Positions 15,316 through 23,687 of a stretch of 36,546 bases of DNA are shown here, in pieces; the first letter of the stretch is position 1; each line of letters begins with the position of its first letter. The notes below the pieces were generated by a model, which saw only the letters and a list, made by a program, of their open reading frames with translations, did not search any database and had not been told where the DNA came from. The DNA comes from Candidatus Solincola quzhuomuensis (GTDB taxonomy: Bacteria; Actinomycetota; Geothermincolia; Geothermincolales; RBG-13-55-18). Where the stretch lies: NCBI GenBank assembly GCA_015711855.1, contig JACVJF010000017.1, positions 1 through 36,546 of the forward strand. The letters are read 5' to 3'. The position numbers and the translations under genes were made by a program.

Positions 15316-16659
15316 ATGAGCAAATGGAAGGACCTTTATCGCTTAAAGCTGACCACCCCGGAGGAAGCGGTAAGGGGCATAAAATCGGGGGACAAGGTCT
15401 TTTGCAGTGGAGCCTCCTCCACCCCGGTAGCACTCCTGGAAGCCCTGGTGAAGAGGGCCATGGCCGGCGAGATCGAGAACGTGCAGATGGGTAGCTTCAT
15501 CATCCTGGCCCCCATCTTCGACGTGCTCAAGCCCGAGTACCAGAAGAACATCCTCATCGACAACTACTACACATCACCGCTGGACAGATCCGCCATGGCC
15601 TCGGGTCTGATGACCCATACCCCATACCATTTTCATCAAGTAACCCGCCTGGCGGTCGAGGAGGTAGGTTACCGCAAACTCATGGTCCAGACGGGACCCA
15701 TGGACAAGAACGGCTACCTCAATCTGGGACTTTTTGCCAACTACCTGGACGTGGTGGACCGCCTGGAGGAGATCTACGTGGAGGTCAACGAGAAGCAGCC
15801 CGTGGTGCACGGTCCCAACTGGCTGCACATCAGCCAGGTCACCAAGGTGGTGGAGAATCACCATCCCGTCTTCGCCCTACCGCCGGAGCCGGTCAGCGAC
15901 GTGGACAGGGCCATCGCCGAGAACATCGTCGACCTCATCGAGGACGGCGCCACCGTGCAGCTGGGTATAGGGGGGACCACCAACGCCATCGGCGAACTCC
16001 TGCTGGAAAAGAAACACCTGGGGTGCCACACGGAGATGATGGGCGACGCCTACATGAAGCTCTTCCAGGCCGGTGCCCTGGACAACACCCACAAGAACTT
16101 CCACCGCTACCAGATGCTCTGTTACTTCGGGCTGGGCTCCCAGGAGCTCTACGAATGGATGGACGACAACCCCATGATCTACCTCTCGCCCATCAGTTAC
16201 AACAACGACCCCTACGTCATCGGGAAGAACGACAACCTCATCTCCATAAACACCACCTTGGAGATAGACATCACCGGCCAGTGCGCCTCGGAATCCTTCG
16301 GCCCCATCCAGTACACGGCCACCGGTGGCCAAGTTGACTTCACGCGTGGGGCCTGGCTCAGCCGGGGGGGTAAGTCCTTCATCGTCACCCCCTCCACCGT
16401 CGTCGACAAGGAAACCGGAGAGACGGTATCCAAGATCGTGCCCCAGCTGCGGCCGGGAGCGGTGGTGACCCTCACCCGCACCGACGTCATGTACGTGGCC
16501 ACGGAGTACGGCTGCGTGAACCTGAAGGGCAAAAACCTCCGAGAGCGCGCTCGCGCCCTGATCAGCGTAGCCCATCCCGATTTCCGAGGCGAACTGCGCC
16601 GTTACGCGCGGGAGGTCAAGTACTTCATCCTCCCGGAGCACGAGGCCGGCTTGGACTGA
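15316..16659 (+). CDS. acetyl-CoA hydrolase / 4-hydroxybutyrate CoA-transferase family protein
   Basis: 447 aa, close to the length of 4-hydroxybutyrate and butyrate:acetate CoA-transferases. LGIGGTTNAIGELLL (216-230) precedes GCHTEMMGD, where Glu240 aligns with the catalytic glutamate that forms the glutamyl-CoA thioester in this family (Glu238 in the Clostridium aminobutyricum enzyme). Further on are the ATGGQVDF motif and a C-terminal TDVMYVATEYG block typical of the family. It would move CoA between a carboxylate and acetyl-CoA without ATP cost, supplying activated acids. The ATG has AGGAGGT 6 nt upstream. Which acids it uses is unknown. Nearby acyl-CoA ligases and the benzoyl-CoA-reductase-like pair fit a CoA-thioester catabolic setting. 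Confidence 0.9.
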   Translation: MSKWKDLYRLKLTTPEEAVRGIKSGDKVFCSGASSTPVALLEALVKRAMAGEIENVQMGSFIILAPIFDVLKPEYQKNILIDNYYTSPLDRSAMASGLMTHTPYHFHQVTRLAVEEVGYRKLMVQTGPMDKNGYLNLGLFANYLDVVDRLEEIYVEVNEKQPVVHGPNWLHISQVTKVVENHHPVFALPPEPVSDVDRAIAENIVDLIEDGATVQLGIGGTTNAIGELLLEKKHLGCHTEMMGDAYMKLFQAGALDNTHKNFHRYQMLCYFGLGSQELYEWMDDNPMIYLSPISYNNDPYVIGKNDNLISINTTLEIDITGQCASESFGPIQYTATGGQVDFTRGAWLSRGGKSFIVTPSTVVDKETGETVSKIVPQLRPGAVVTLTRTDVMYVATEYGCVNLKGKNLRERARALISVAHPDFRGELRRYAREVKYFILPEHEAGLD

Positions 16660-16725
16660 GGGGCAGCACGAAGGACAGCGGCACCTGGCAGGAACTCTTT
16701 TAGTGGCGTGGTAGTTGGTCGACGT

Positions 16726-19320
16726 TTACGGGAAGGCCGATTGTCCTTTCTCGACACCGTGAGCGGCCCTTTTCCTCCTTATCAGCTTCAGTCCCTCGAA
16801 CCAGAATACGCTCACCATGCCGGCCCCCAGGCAGATGGCCAGGTCCAGCGGGGAGAGAGCGCTGAAGGCGAAGAGTTCTCGCAAGGGAGGTATGAACAGA
16901 ACCCCGGCCAGGAGGGCCGCCGCGCCGAGGAGTATCCACAGGAGCACGTAGTTCTTCCTGCGACGCGTTTCCCATATCGACCTCTCCCAGGAACGGTTGG
17001 CCAGGATCAGGGCCAGGTTGGAGACCACCAGGGTGGTGAAGGTAAGGGCTCGCACCTCCCGCTCGTCCATTCCTCGGCGATAGGCCACGAAGAAGACCAA
17101 AAACACGGCCAGGAGGGCGGTCATCCCCTGCAATAGACTGATCCCGAGAAGCCTTTCGCCGAAGAGCCGGTCATGCGGCGACCGGGGCGGCCGTCGCATG
17201 ATGTCCTCCTCCTCCGGCTCCGCCTCGAAGGCCAGGGAGCAAGCGGGATCGATGAGGATCTCCAGGAAGGCTATGTGCACCGGGGATAGGACCAGGGGCA
17301 ACCGGAAGAACACGGGGATGATGGTCATCCCGGCGATGGGCATGTGTACGCCGATGACGTAAGCCATGGCCTTCTTCAGGTTGTCGAATATCCTCCTGCC
17401 CGACCTCACCGCCGCCACCAGCGAGGAAAAGTCGTCGTCCAAAAGGACCAGGTCGGCCGATTCCCGGGCCACGTCCGCGCCTCTCCCGCCCATGGCCACT
17501 CCGATGTCCGCCGCCTTGAGGGCGGGAGCGTCGTTAACCCCGTCTCCGGTCATGGCCACCACTTCCCCTTCGGCCTGTAGCGCCCTTACCAGGCGCAACT
17601 TCTGTTCCGGGACCACACGGGCGAAGACGTTGACGGACCTCACTCTCTCCCGCAAAATCTCGTCTTTCATCTTCTCGATCTCGGGGCCTGTTAGACATTC
17701 CCCATAGGGCTTGATGCCCGCCTTCTCCGCCACCCGAACTGCGGTACCGGGGTGATCTCCCGTGATCATGACCACCCGGATGCCCGCCTCCCGGCACTCC
17801 CTGATGGAATCGGGCACCGAGGGTCTCACCGGGTCCTCGAGGCCAATGAGTCCCAGGAACTGGAAGGGGAAATCGTGCTGGTCGCCGGGAAGTTCATCTC
17901 GAGAAAAGGTGGCTTTAGCCACCCCCAACAGTCGCAAGCCCTCCTTGGACAGCTCGTCGATCTTCGCCCTTAGATCCCGCAACCTCTCCTCTTCCAGGTG
18001 ACACAGGTCGGCCACCGCCTCCGGTGCCCCTTTCGCGGCGATCACGTATTTCCGCCCGTCCGCCGACCTCCACACCTGAGAAAGAGCCAGAAGCTGCGAG
18101 GAAAGGGGGTACTCTCTTTCCAGGGTCCAGTCGAAATGCAGGTGTTCCGTGCCGTCCAGCGCATGCCCTCCCAGGCCGGTTATGGCCGCCTCCATGGGAT
18201 CGAAGGGATCTTTTCGGGAGGCCAGGACGCCGAACTCGAGGAGTTCGTGGACCTCTTCCGGAAGGGGGACCTCCTTTTCTTGCCTCAAGTCCCAGGTCCT
18301 CCCGTCGGACACCAATTTCACCACCGTCATGAGGTTACGGGTGATGGTCCCCGTCTTGTCCACGCAGAGCACGGTGGTCGCACCCAAGGTCTCCACAGCC
18401 GGAATACGCCTCGTGAGCACGCGCTGGCGAGACATACGCCAGGCGCCGAGGGTCAGGAAGACGGTGAGTATCACCGGGAACTCCTCGGGAAGAAGGGCCA
18501 TGGCCAGGGTTATGCCCACCAGCAGCCCCTTCAGCCAGTCTTGGCGGGTGGTGCCGTAGGCCAGGAAGACAGCCAGGCAGGCTACGGCCCCCAGGACCGC
18601 CAGGCGCACCACCATGAACCGCGTCTCCTTCTGCACTCGCGTTGGTTGCGGGGATATTTCCCGCAAGGCTTTTCCTATCTTTCCCATCTGGGTGCGGATA
18701 CCGGTAGCCTCGACCCGCACCACCCCGTGTCCCTTGACCACCAGGGTACCAGCGAATACGAAGGGCTGATCGTCACCTCCGGGAAGCCCCATTTCCAACG
18801 GCTCACTGCAGGCGAGCTTGCGCACGGGCGCGGATTCGCCGGTGAGAAGCGACTCGTCCACCATCAGGTTGGAGCACTGGAGCACCACGCCGTCTGCGGG
18901 TACTCGGTCTCCCTCCGAAAGGAGCAAGATGTCGCCGCTTACTACCTCCAGCCCAGCGATGCGCCGCTTCCTCCCTCCCCTTACCACCAGAGCTCGCGGA
19001 CTGGAAAGATCCCGCAGGGACTCCAGCGCCCTCTCCGTCCTTTTCTCCTGGAAAAAGGCAATGCTTACCACGAGGACCACGAAGCTCATGAGCATCAGGG
19101 CTTCCTGCAGATCGCCAAGGAAAAGGTATACGGCACCCGAAAGTATCAACAAAAGGAACATGGGTTCCCGGATGACGTCCAGGAAGATATGCAGGGAAGT
19201 CCTTCTCTCCGCGGAAGGTATGAGGTTGGGCCCCTCCTCCTTGAGGCGCCGGGCGGCCTCGCTTTCCGAAAGCCCTGGCGGGATGCCGGTTGGATCAGGG
19301 ACGTGCATTTTCATCCACAT
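16726..19320 (-). CDS. P2-type cation-transporting ATPase
   Basis: 864 aa with the full P-type layout. An N-terminal cytoplasmic segment (PPGLSESEAARRLKEEGPN) is followed by two membrane helices (about 54-90), the actuator domain with LLTGES (TGES 160-163), two more helices, and PEEFP (278-282) in helix 4 where Ca2+ pumps have PEGLP. The phosphorylation site is DKTGT with Asp321; the hinge is TGDGVNDAP; six C-terminal helices include the Cation_ATPase_C region. ATP-driven export of a divalent cation, most likely Ca2+ or Mn2+, is the family role, but the PEEFP subgroup is less studied. The start is not certain: in-frame ATGs at 19320, 19314 and 19308 all lack a strong ribosome site. It lies 152 nt downstream of the dehydratase-like pair. 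Confidence 0.9.
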   Translation of the reverse strand: MWMKMHVPDPTGIPPGLSESEAARRLKEEGPNLIPSAERRTSLHIFLDVIREPMFLLLILSGAVYLFLGDLQEALMLMSFVVLVVSIAFFQEKRTERALESLRDLSSPRALVVRGGRKRRIAGLEVVSGDILLLSEGDRVPADGVVLQCSNLMVDESLLTGESAPVRKLACSEPLEMGLPGGDDQPFVFAGTLVVKGHGVVRVEATGIRTQMGKIGKALREISPQPTRVQKETRFMVVRLAVLGAVACLAVFLAYGTTRQDWLKGLLVGITLAMALLPEEFPVILTVFLTLGAWRMSRQRVLTRRIPAVETLGATTVLCVDKTGTITRNLMTVVKLVSDGRTWDLRQEKEVPLPEEVHELLEFGVLASRKDPFDPMEAAITGLGGHALDGTEHLHFDWTLEREYPLSSQLLALSQVWRSADGRKYVIAAKGAPEAVADLCHLEEERLRDLRAKIDELSKEGLRLLGVAKATFSRDELPGDQHDFPFQFLGLIGLEDPVRPSVPDSIRECREAGIRVVMITGDHPGTAVRVAEKAGIKPYGECLTGPEIEKMKDEILRERVRSVNVFARVVPEQKLRLVRALQAEGEVVAMTGDGVNDAPALKAADIGVAMGGRGADVARESADLVLLDDDFSSLVAAVRSGRRIFDNLKKAMAYVIGVHMPIAGMTIIPVFFRLPLVLSPVHIAFLEILIDPACSLAFEAEPEEEDIMRRPPRSPHDRLFGERLLGISLLQGMTALLAVFLVFFVAYRRGMDEREVRALTFTTLVVSNLALILANRSWERSIWETRRRKNYVLLWILLGAAALLAGVLFIPPLRELFAFSALSPLDLAICLGAGMVSVFWFEGLKLIRRKRAAHGVEKGQSAFP

Positions 19321-19472
19321 CAGGCAAGGCCCGCCTCATGAATCCCGACGGGCGGGCGAGCGGAACACTCCCATTATGATACTCCCTGAGGGAAAGTATA
19401 TGGGGAAAACAGGCGTACCTACCGTCCATTCCGGACGTCGGGGTGGTTCCCCTGCTTACCCTCGACGAAAAA

Positions 19473-20729
19473 TCAGACGCCGACGCTTTCGCCCAGCAGG
19501 TTCTCGACGAAATCCCGGATGCGCGTCTCCACCTCGGAGCGGTTGTACCAGCGCGAGTCGGTGTGGTCGGCCTCGATGATCAGGGTCGGCTTTCCGGTGC
19601 GGCGGGTGAACTCCTTGGCCAGGTCGTATTGCCCAAGGGAATAGGGCTTGCAACTCCGGTTGGAGTGCATGATCATGCCGTCCACATCGAAACGTCGGGC
19701 CAGCGACTCTATCTTTTCCGCCATACGTTCCAGATTTATGTTGAGATAGACCTCCGTGTAAATGGCGGCCATGCTGGCCAGGGGATCCTCCACATCCACT
19801 CCCTCGAAAGTCCAGGCGCTGGTGTAGGTGTCGGCCACCAAGCAGGCCTCCAGCTCGGTGAAGAGCCTGCCCAGGTTGCGCATCTCGTACCATACCGGGA
19901 TGTTGTCCCACAACAAGCGATACCTCTCCGAGGGAAGGATGCCTATCCCCCGTTCGATGCGTTCTCTCATCTCCTTGAGGAGTCCTTGGTAGAAGTCGAC
20001 CACCTCCTGGGTTCCGCGCAGGGTGACTATGGGGGCCATGAGGATGAAGGCGTCGAAGCAGGTCATGGGCGCCGGCTTGTGCTCGTTGCAGGCCAGCACC
20101 TGGGCCCAAAGGCTCGAGGCGTAGAGCGACTTGGCGGCCACGTCCACAAAACGAGCCTCGTCGTACTCTTTTCCGGTAATTCTTTCCAAAAAGGATATGT
20201 ACTCCTCCATCTGGCGGACGGAATAATCTTTGTGATGGAAAGACAGCTCACCTCGCACGAACGGGGTGTCGAAGATGAAAAGGGGCACCTCGAAGAAGCG
20301 CGAGAGTTCCTCGTACCACTTGAAAACCGTGTTGCAGATGTTGTTGCAGCACACGAGGAAGGTGGGCCGCGGTAGGCCGCCTATGGGTCCACCTTTAGTG
20401 ACGGCGCTGCCTATGTCCCCGCGGGCATAGGAACAAAGGTCGCGTGAGAAACCGCGTGATTCGGCCACTTCGCAGAGTTCCACGTTCATGTGAGCGGCCC
20501 CGCACATGGCGCCGTGGTTTTCCGGGTACACGGGTATGACGTCGAAGGCGATGAGGGGTTCCACGGGCCCACCGCTGGTGATCCAGGCGATATGCCTGTC
20601 CGTTCCCTCCGCCGCCTTGGCCTCCAGGTAATATTTGGTCATCAGTTCGCGCATGGCCCCGCCGGACTTGATGCGCCGTCTTTCCTTGTCCTCCTTTTCC
20701 CTGCCGGAAAGATCCGCATCGGTACTCAT
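19473..20729 (-). CDS. benzoyl-CoA reductase / 2-hydroxyacyl-CoA dehydratase superfamily subunit (BcrB/HgdA-like)
   Basis: 418 aa from the ATG at 20729, which has AAGGAGGT 6 nt upstream; a TTG two codons earlier sits on top of that site. The protein belongs to the HGD-D superfamily: SGGPVEPLIAFDVIPVYPENHGA near residues 52-74, cysteines at 99 and 127/128/132 (VCCNNIC), and a C-terminal HSNRSCKPYS with Cys360. Those cysteines are candidate ligands of the [4Fe-4S] cluster that supports low-potential single-electron reduction. It follows the second subunit gene after 30 nt, so they should form a heterodimer. Sizes (418 and 377 aa) fit BcrB/BcrC as well as HgdA/HgdB types. The ATPase activator these enzymes normally need is not in the window. 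Confidence 0.85.
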   Translation of the reverse strand: MSTDADLSGREKEDKERRRIKSGGAMRELMTKYYLEAKAAEGTDRHIAWITSGGPVEPLIAFDVIPVYPENHGAMCGAAHMNVELCEVAESRGFSRDLCSYARGDIGSAVTKGGPIGGLPRPTFLVCCNNICNTVFKWYEELSRFFEVPLFIFDTPFVRGELSFHHKDYSVRQMEEYISFLERITGKEYDEARFVDVAAKSLYASSLWAQVLACNEHKPAPMTCFDAFILMAPIVTLRGTQEVVDFYQGLLKEMRERIERGIGILPSERYRLLWDNIPVWYEMRNLGRLFTELEACLVADTYTSAWTFEGVDVEDPLASMAAIYTEVYLNINLERMAEKIESLARRFDVDGMIMHSNRSCKPYSLGQYDLAKEFTRRTGKPTLIIEADHTDSRWYNRSEVETRIRDFVENLLGESVGV

Positions 20730-20759
20730 ACTCAAACCTCCTTCGCCCCTCGTACCGGG

Positions 20760-21893
20760 TCAAACGCCGCGGATGGTCTCTATGAAAGCCTGAAGGCGGG
20801 TCCTCAACTGACCGCGGGAGAAGGACTGCAGTTCGCTCTCCAGGACCAGCGAGGGTACTCCCAGTTCCTCCTGCAGCCGCTTCCTCAGGTAGGGGATGTC
20901 GAAGAGGTGAGGCTCGCAGAAGGACTGCAGGTAAAAGACGACTCCGCGCGCGCCGCAAGCTTGCACCTGCCAAAGCAGTCGTTCCGCTCGGTCCTCCAGG
21001 CACTGATGTTTGGCGGGGCAGTTCACCCTTTCCCACATGCGCTTGGCCAGAGCATCCTCGGGAGCTACGGTCTCGTCCGCAAAAGCGTCGAAATAGCGAT
21101 GTCCGCAACACAAGTCGTCGTCCACCACGTCGGCGCCCAGCTCCAGGAGGAGCTCGAAAAGGTCCGGGGTGGTGCATATGCTACCGCTGACCAGGAGGGG
21201 AAGACGATCGACTTCCTCGGCCTCGACGGACTCCAAGTTCTCGGCTATACGTTGAAGGATCTCGTTATGCGCCTGGCGCGGCATCCAGAACCCGACTACC
21301 AGGCAAGCCGTGGCTGAAAGACCGTCTATCACATGGGGTTTCTCACGTCGCAGTCGGTATAGCCTGTCCGCTAGGCGCCGGTTGCGGTTGTAGACTCGGA
21401 TGCTCTCCCGAAGCGCCTCGTCCGAAATCTCATGTCGGACGAAGGCCTCCACCTGCTCCCGGAACCGGTGAACCTCCTCCACCAGGAAAGGGAGGGATAT
21501 CTCCTCGCCCATGCGTATGGGGAGCACCAGGTCCCCGTGAAAAGGGAACCCGGTGTTGCGCCGCCAGATGTCCGAAAGACGCATCATGGTGTCGCAGGTC
21601 TGCACGAAGACCGCCCCTTCCAGGCTTTCAAGCTCGCCGGCAAGGGCCATATCCAGGTCGGTGCGGGCCAGGGAACAGCAGTAGGCCTGCAGGTGGGCGT
21701 CGGCATGACCTATGGTTCGCGCTGCACCCATGAGGCGTACCGGCGTGAGCCCCGCAGCATGGAGTATCTCCTCCGGCGTGTAGGAACAGAAGAAAGCAAC
21801 CGGCCTTTCTCCTTGCTCCCGCAGACGCGACAGTTCCTTGTAGGGATCACGCCAGATCTCCAGACACTCGTCTATCATGGTCTGTGTTCCCAT
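20760..21893 (-). CDS. benzoyl-CoA reductase / 2-hydroxyacyl-CoA dehydratase superfamily subunit (BcrC/HgdB-like)
   Basis: 377 aa, first gene of the pair. The ATG has AAAGGAG 4 nt upstream. The pattern FFCSYTPEEILHAAGLTPVR at residues 35-54 is the classic entrance of this superfamily. Candidate cluster ligands are Cys72/Cys73 (YCCSLAR), Cys100 (QTCDTM) and Cys326 (QSFCEPHLFDIPYL). The C-terminal PSLVLESELQ matches the conserved 'P.L.lE.e' end. Together with the next gene it should form a heterodimer performing ATP-coupled low-potential electron chemistry on a CoA thioester, either dearomatisation of an aryl-CoA or dehydration of a 2-hydroxyacyl-CoA. The two options cannot be separated here. 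A promoter-like element lies at 21939-21947. Confidence 0.85.
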   Translation of the reverse strand: MGTQTMIDECLEIWRDPYKELSRLREQGERPVAFFCSYTPEEILHAAGLTPVRLMGAARTIGHADAHLQAYCCSLARTDLDMALAGELESLEGAVFVQTCDTMMRLSDIWRRNTGFPFHGDLVLPIRMGEEISLPFLVEEVHRFREQVEAFVRHEISDEALRESIRVYNRNRRLADRLYRLRREKPHVIDGLSATACLVVGFWMPRQAHNEILQRIAENLESVEAEEVDRLPLLVSGSICTTPDLFELLLELGADVVDDDLCCGHRYFDAFADETVAPEDALAKRMWERVNCPAKHQCLEDRAERLLWQVQACGARGVVFYLQSFCEPHLFDIPYLRKRLQEELGVPSLVLESELQSFSRGQLRTRLQAFIETIRGV

Positions 21894-21938
21894 GGCGCTC
21901 CTTTCCTCAAGACGGCGGAGGACACAAACGCTTAATCC

Positions 21939-21947
21939 ATTTTATCA
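21939..21947 (-). promoter_or_regulatory. candidate extended -10 promoter for the dehydratase-like pair
   Basis: On the minus strand TGA-TAAAAT forms an extended -10 (hexamer at 21944-21939), about 45 nt before the ATG at 21893. No good -35 is seen, which an extended -10 can tolerate. The transcript could equally continue from the ferredoxin gene 164 nt upstream. Confidence 0.3.
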
Positions 21948-22057
21948 ACAATGCTCGAAACATCGGGCGGGGATCTCCACGGCATCCGCCTACCTCCCGA
22001 GGATCCGGCCAGGGATTCGATGCCCAACGGCGTAGGCGGCGCCGGAAAACCTGGACG

Positions 22058-22669
22058 CTAAGAACGGCCCCTCCCCCTTTTTCCCCTGCCGGCGCCCTCG
22101 CCGGATGGAAATACCACTATGGCCGCATCGGGACAGGTGACGCAGGTGTTCTGGCAGGCGCCGCAACCGGTGCATTTCTCCTCGAGAACATGAGGCCTTC
22201 CCCGCGAGTCCGGCTCGATGGCCCCGTAGGAACATCGCTCCTGGCAGACCAGACAGTCCTTGCCTTCCGCCCAAGCGATACACTTCTCCCTGTTCACTCG
22301 CGCCGTCCCTATGCGCACCTCGTCATCGTCCGGTCGGCGAATGGCACCCACCGGACAGGCATGTGCACAGGCCCTGCCGCACAGCTCGAACTCGCATTTG
22401 GCTAGGGCGGGGTTGAACTTAGGCGTCCACAATTTCGCGGCCCCGTACTCCCTTCCAGCCGCTTCCAGGCAACCGGTCATGCAGGCGCGCACGCATTCCT
22501 GGCAGCGCAGGCAACGGGAGACGAAGCTCACCTCGTCTTGCGCCCCCGGAGGTCTGAGCAATGGCGAAGCATCCGACTCCTGCGGCCACAACCCATAGGC
22601 GAGTGCCGTGGCCGCTCCGGCCAGACCCCAGGCCAGAAATTCCCGTCGAGCCAGCCTCAGCCTTCGCAT
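22058..22669 (-). CDS. Tat-exported polyferredoxin, NapG/MauM-like
   Basis: 203 aa from the ATG at 22669, chosen because it starts with a twin-arginine signal (RRLRLARREFLAWGLAGAATALA) and has GGGGAGG about 10 nt upstream. An earlier frame start at 22792 would lie deep inside the preceding gene. The mature part has four ferredoxin-like cysteine groups: CLRCQECVRAC, CGRACAHACP, CLVCQERCSYG and CTGCGACQNTCVTCP. This indicates up to four [4Fe-4S] clusters, as in NapG. The start overlaps the end of the NapH-like gene by 13 nt, so translation is probably coupled. It should pass electrons on the outer face of the membrane in partnership with the NapH-like protein. The final electron acceptor is not evident. 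Confidence 0.82.
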   Translation of the reverse strand: MRRLRLARREFLAWGLAGAATALAYGLWPQESDASPLLRPPGAQDEVSFVSRCLRCQECVRACMTGCLEAAGREYGAAKLWTPKFNPALAKCEFELCGRACAHACPVGAIRRPDDDEVRIGTARVNREKCIAWAEGKDCLVCQERCSYGAIEPDSRGRPHVLEEKCTGCGACQNTCVTCPDAAIVVFPSGEGAGRGKRGRGRS

Positions 22670-23610
22670 CTCAGGTCGACCTCCCCCCTGCCCGCGCCTT
22701 CCGGCTTCCTCTTTTCCCTCCCGGACGCCGCAAGGGTCACCCCGAAGGAGCGCAGGAAAAGGGCTCCCTCGCAAGGACAAGAAGCCACGCATTCACCGCA
22801 TAGGGCGCAATCGGCAACGGCCAGACGCCCGGTTCGCCGGGAATCCGCCACCTCGTTGATCTCGAAGGGACAAGCCAGGGAGCACCTGCCGCAGTGGATG
22901 CAGCTCTCCTCGTTCTTCACCAGGGAGATCGGACTGGCGACCGCCGGAAGGCGGGATCCGACCATGCTCGAGAGGGAGAGACAAGCTCCCAAGGGGCACA
23001 TCTCCCGGCACCAGAAGCGCGGTCCCGCCACCACGGCCAAGGCGACGAGGCCGATGAGAAGAAAGGGTATTCCTCCGGAGAGCACGAAAACCACCGCCCG
23101 ATTGGCGATCACCAGAGGGTCATAAACCCAGGCCAGGTTGATCCCCGCCAGAGAGAGGATCAAAAAAAGCGCCAGAAAAGCGTATTTAGGCCTAATCCTC
23201 CGCTCCCCGGCCACAATCGTCCTCCCGGCCAAGCCCACGGGCCTCAGATCGGAGGGTTTCCCAACAGCTCTTCTGCGCGCCGAGGGCGTCCATTCCAGCA
23301 CTGTCCCCAGGGGGCATATCCAACCGCAGAAAAACCGCCCGCTGAAAACGGTTGCCAAAAGCAGCAACCAGGCAGGGAGTAGATAGGTCCAGAGGCCGCT
23401 CCAGGATACGGCCACGAAAGCCGCCAGGGGGTCGAAGCGAAGAAAGACGTTCTCGTTAACCCCTCCCGGAGGATAGGCTGCCGTCCACACCAGTATCACG
23501 AACAGGGACAGGAAAAGGGCCTGCACCACCCTCCTGACCCAGGAGATGGGATGACGGCTTCTTCTCGACTTACCTCGCTTTCTTTCCATACTGTTCCAGA
23601 ATCTTTCCAT
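22657..23610 (-). CDS. NapH-like membrane polyferredoxin
   Basis: 317 aa. Several transmembrane segments are visible (about 27-45, 62-90, 142-165, 177-200). Two cytoplasmic CxxxCP-type motifs, FFCGWICPLG and WCREMCPLGA, are the NapH/NosR/RdxA hallmark. Two C-terminal [4Fe-4S] groups follow, CIHCGRCSLACP and CALCGECVASCPC. NapH-type proteins take electrons from quinol or cytoplasmic donors and hand them to NapG-type ferredoxins. The next gene downstream encodes such a ferredoxin and overlaps this one. Here no nitrate reductase is present, so the module probably serves another reductase. The start is uncertain: ATGs at 23610 and 23589 both lack a clear ribosome site. The DUF362 gene ends 77 nt upstream on the same strand. 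Confidence 0.85.
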   Translation of the reverse strand: MERFWNSMERKRGKSRRSRHPISWVRRVVQALFLSLFVILVWTAAYPPGGVNENVFLRFDPLAAFVAVSWSGLWTYLLPAWLLLLATVFSGRFFCGWICPLGTVLEWTPSARRRAVGKPSDLRPVGLAGRTIVAGERRIRPKYAFLALFLILSLAGINLAWVYDPLVIANRAVVFVLSGGIPFLLIGLVALAVVAGPRFWCREMCPLGACLSLSSMVGSRLPAVASPISLVKNEESCIHCGRCSLACPFEINEVADSRRTGRLAVADCALCGECVASCPCEGALFLRSFGVTLAASGREKRKPEGAGRGEVDLRCEG

Positions 23611-23687
23611 GGGGGGCAGGTTTTGTGAAGACGCCGCGCTTTAAACGAATGCCACGTCACACGCGTATGCCGGTCTCTGCATCCCCC

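Noticed and set aside
17998-19341. 447-residue plus-strand open frame opposite the P-type ATPase
   Set aside because: His/Gly/Arg-rich shadow translation without motifs; the opposite strand encodes a full P-type ATPase.
19473-21893. Assignment of the pair strictly to benzoyl-CoA reductase
   Set aside because: The motifs fit the whole superfamily; without the activator or ring-hydrolysis genes (dienoyl-CoA hydratase and later steps) the substrate cannot be fixed.
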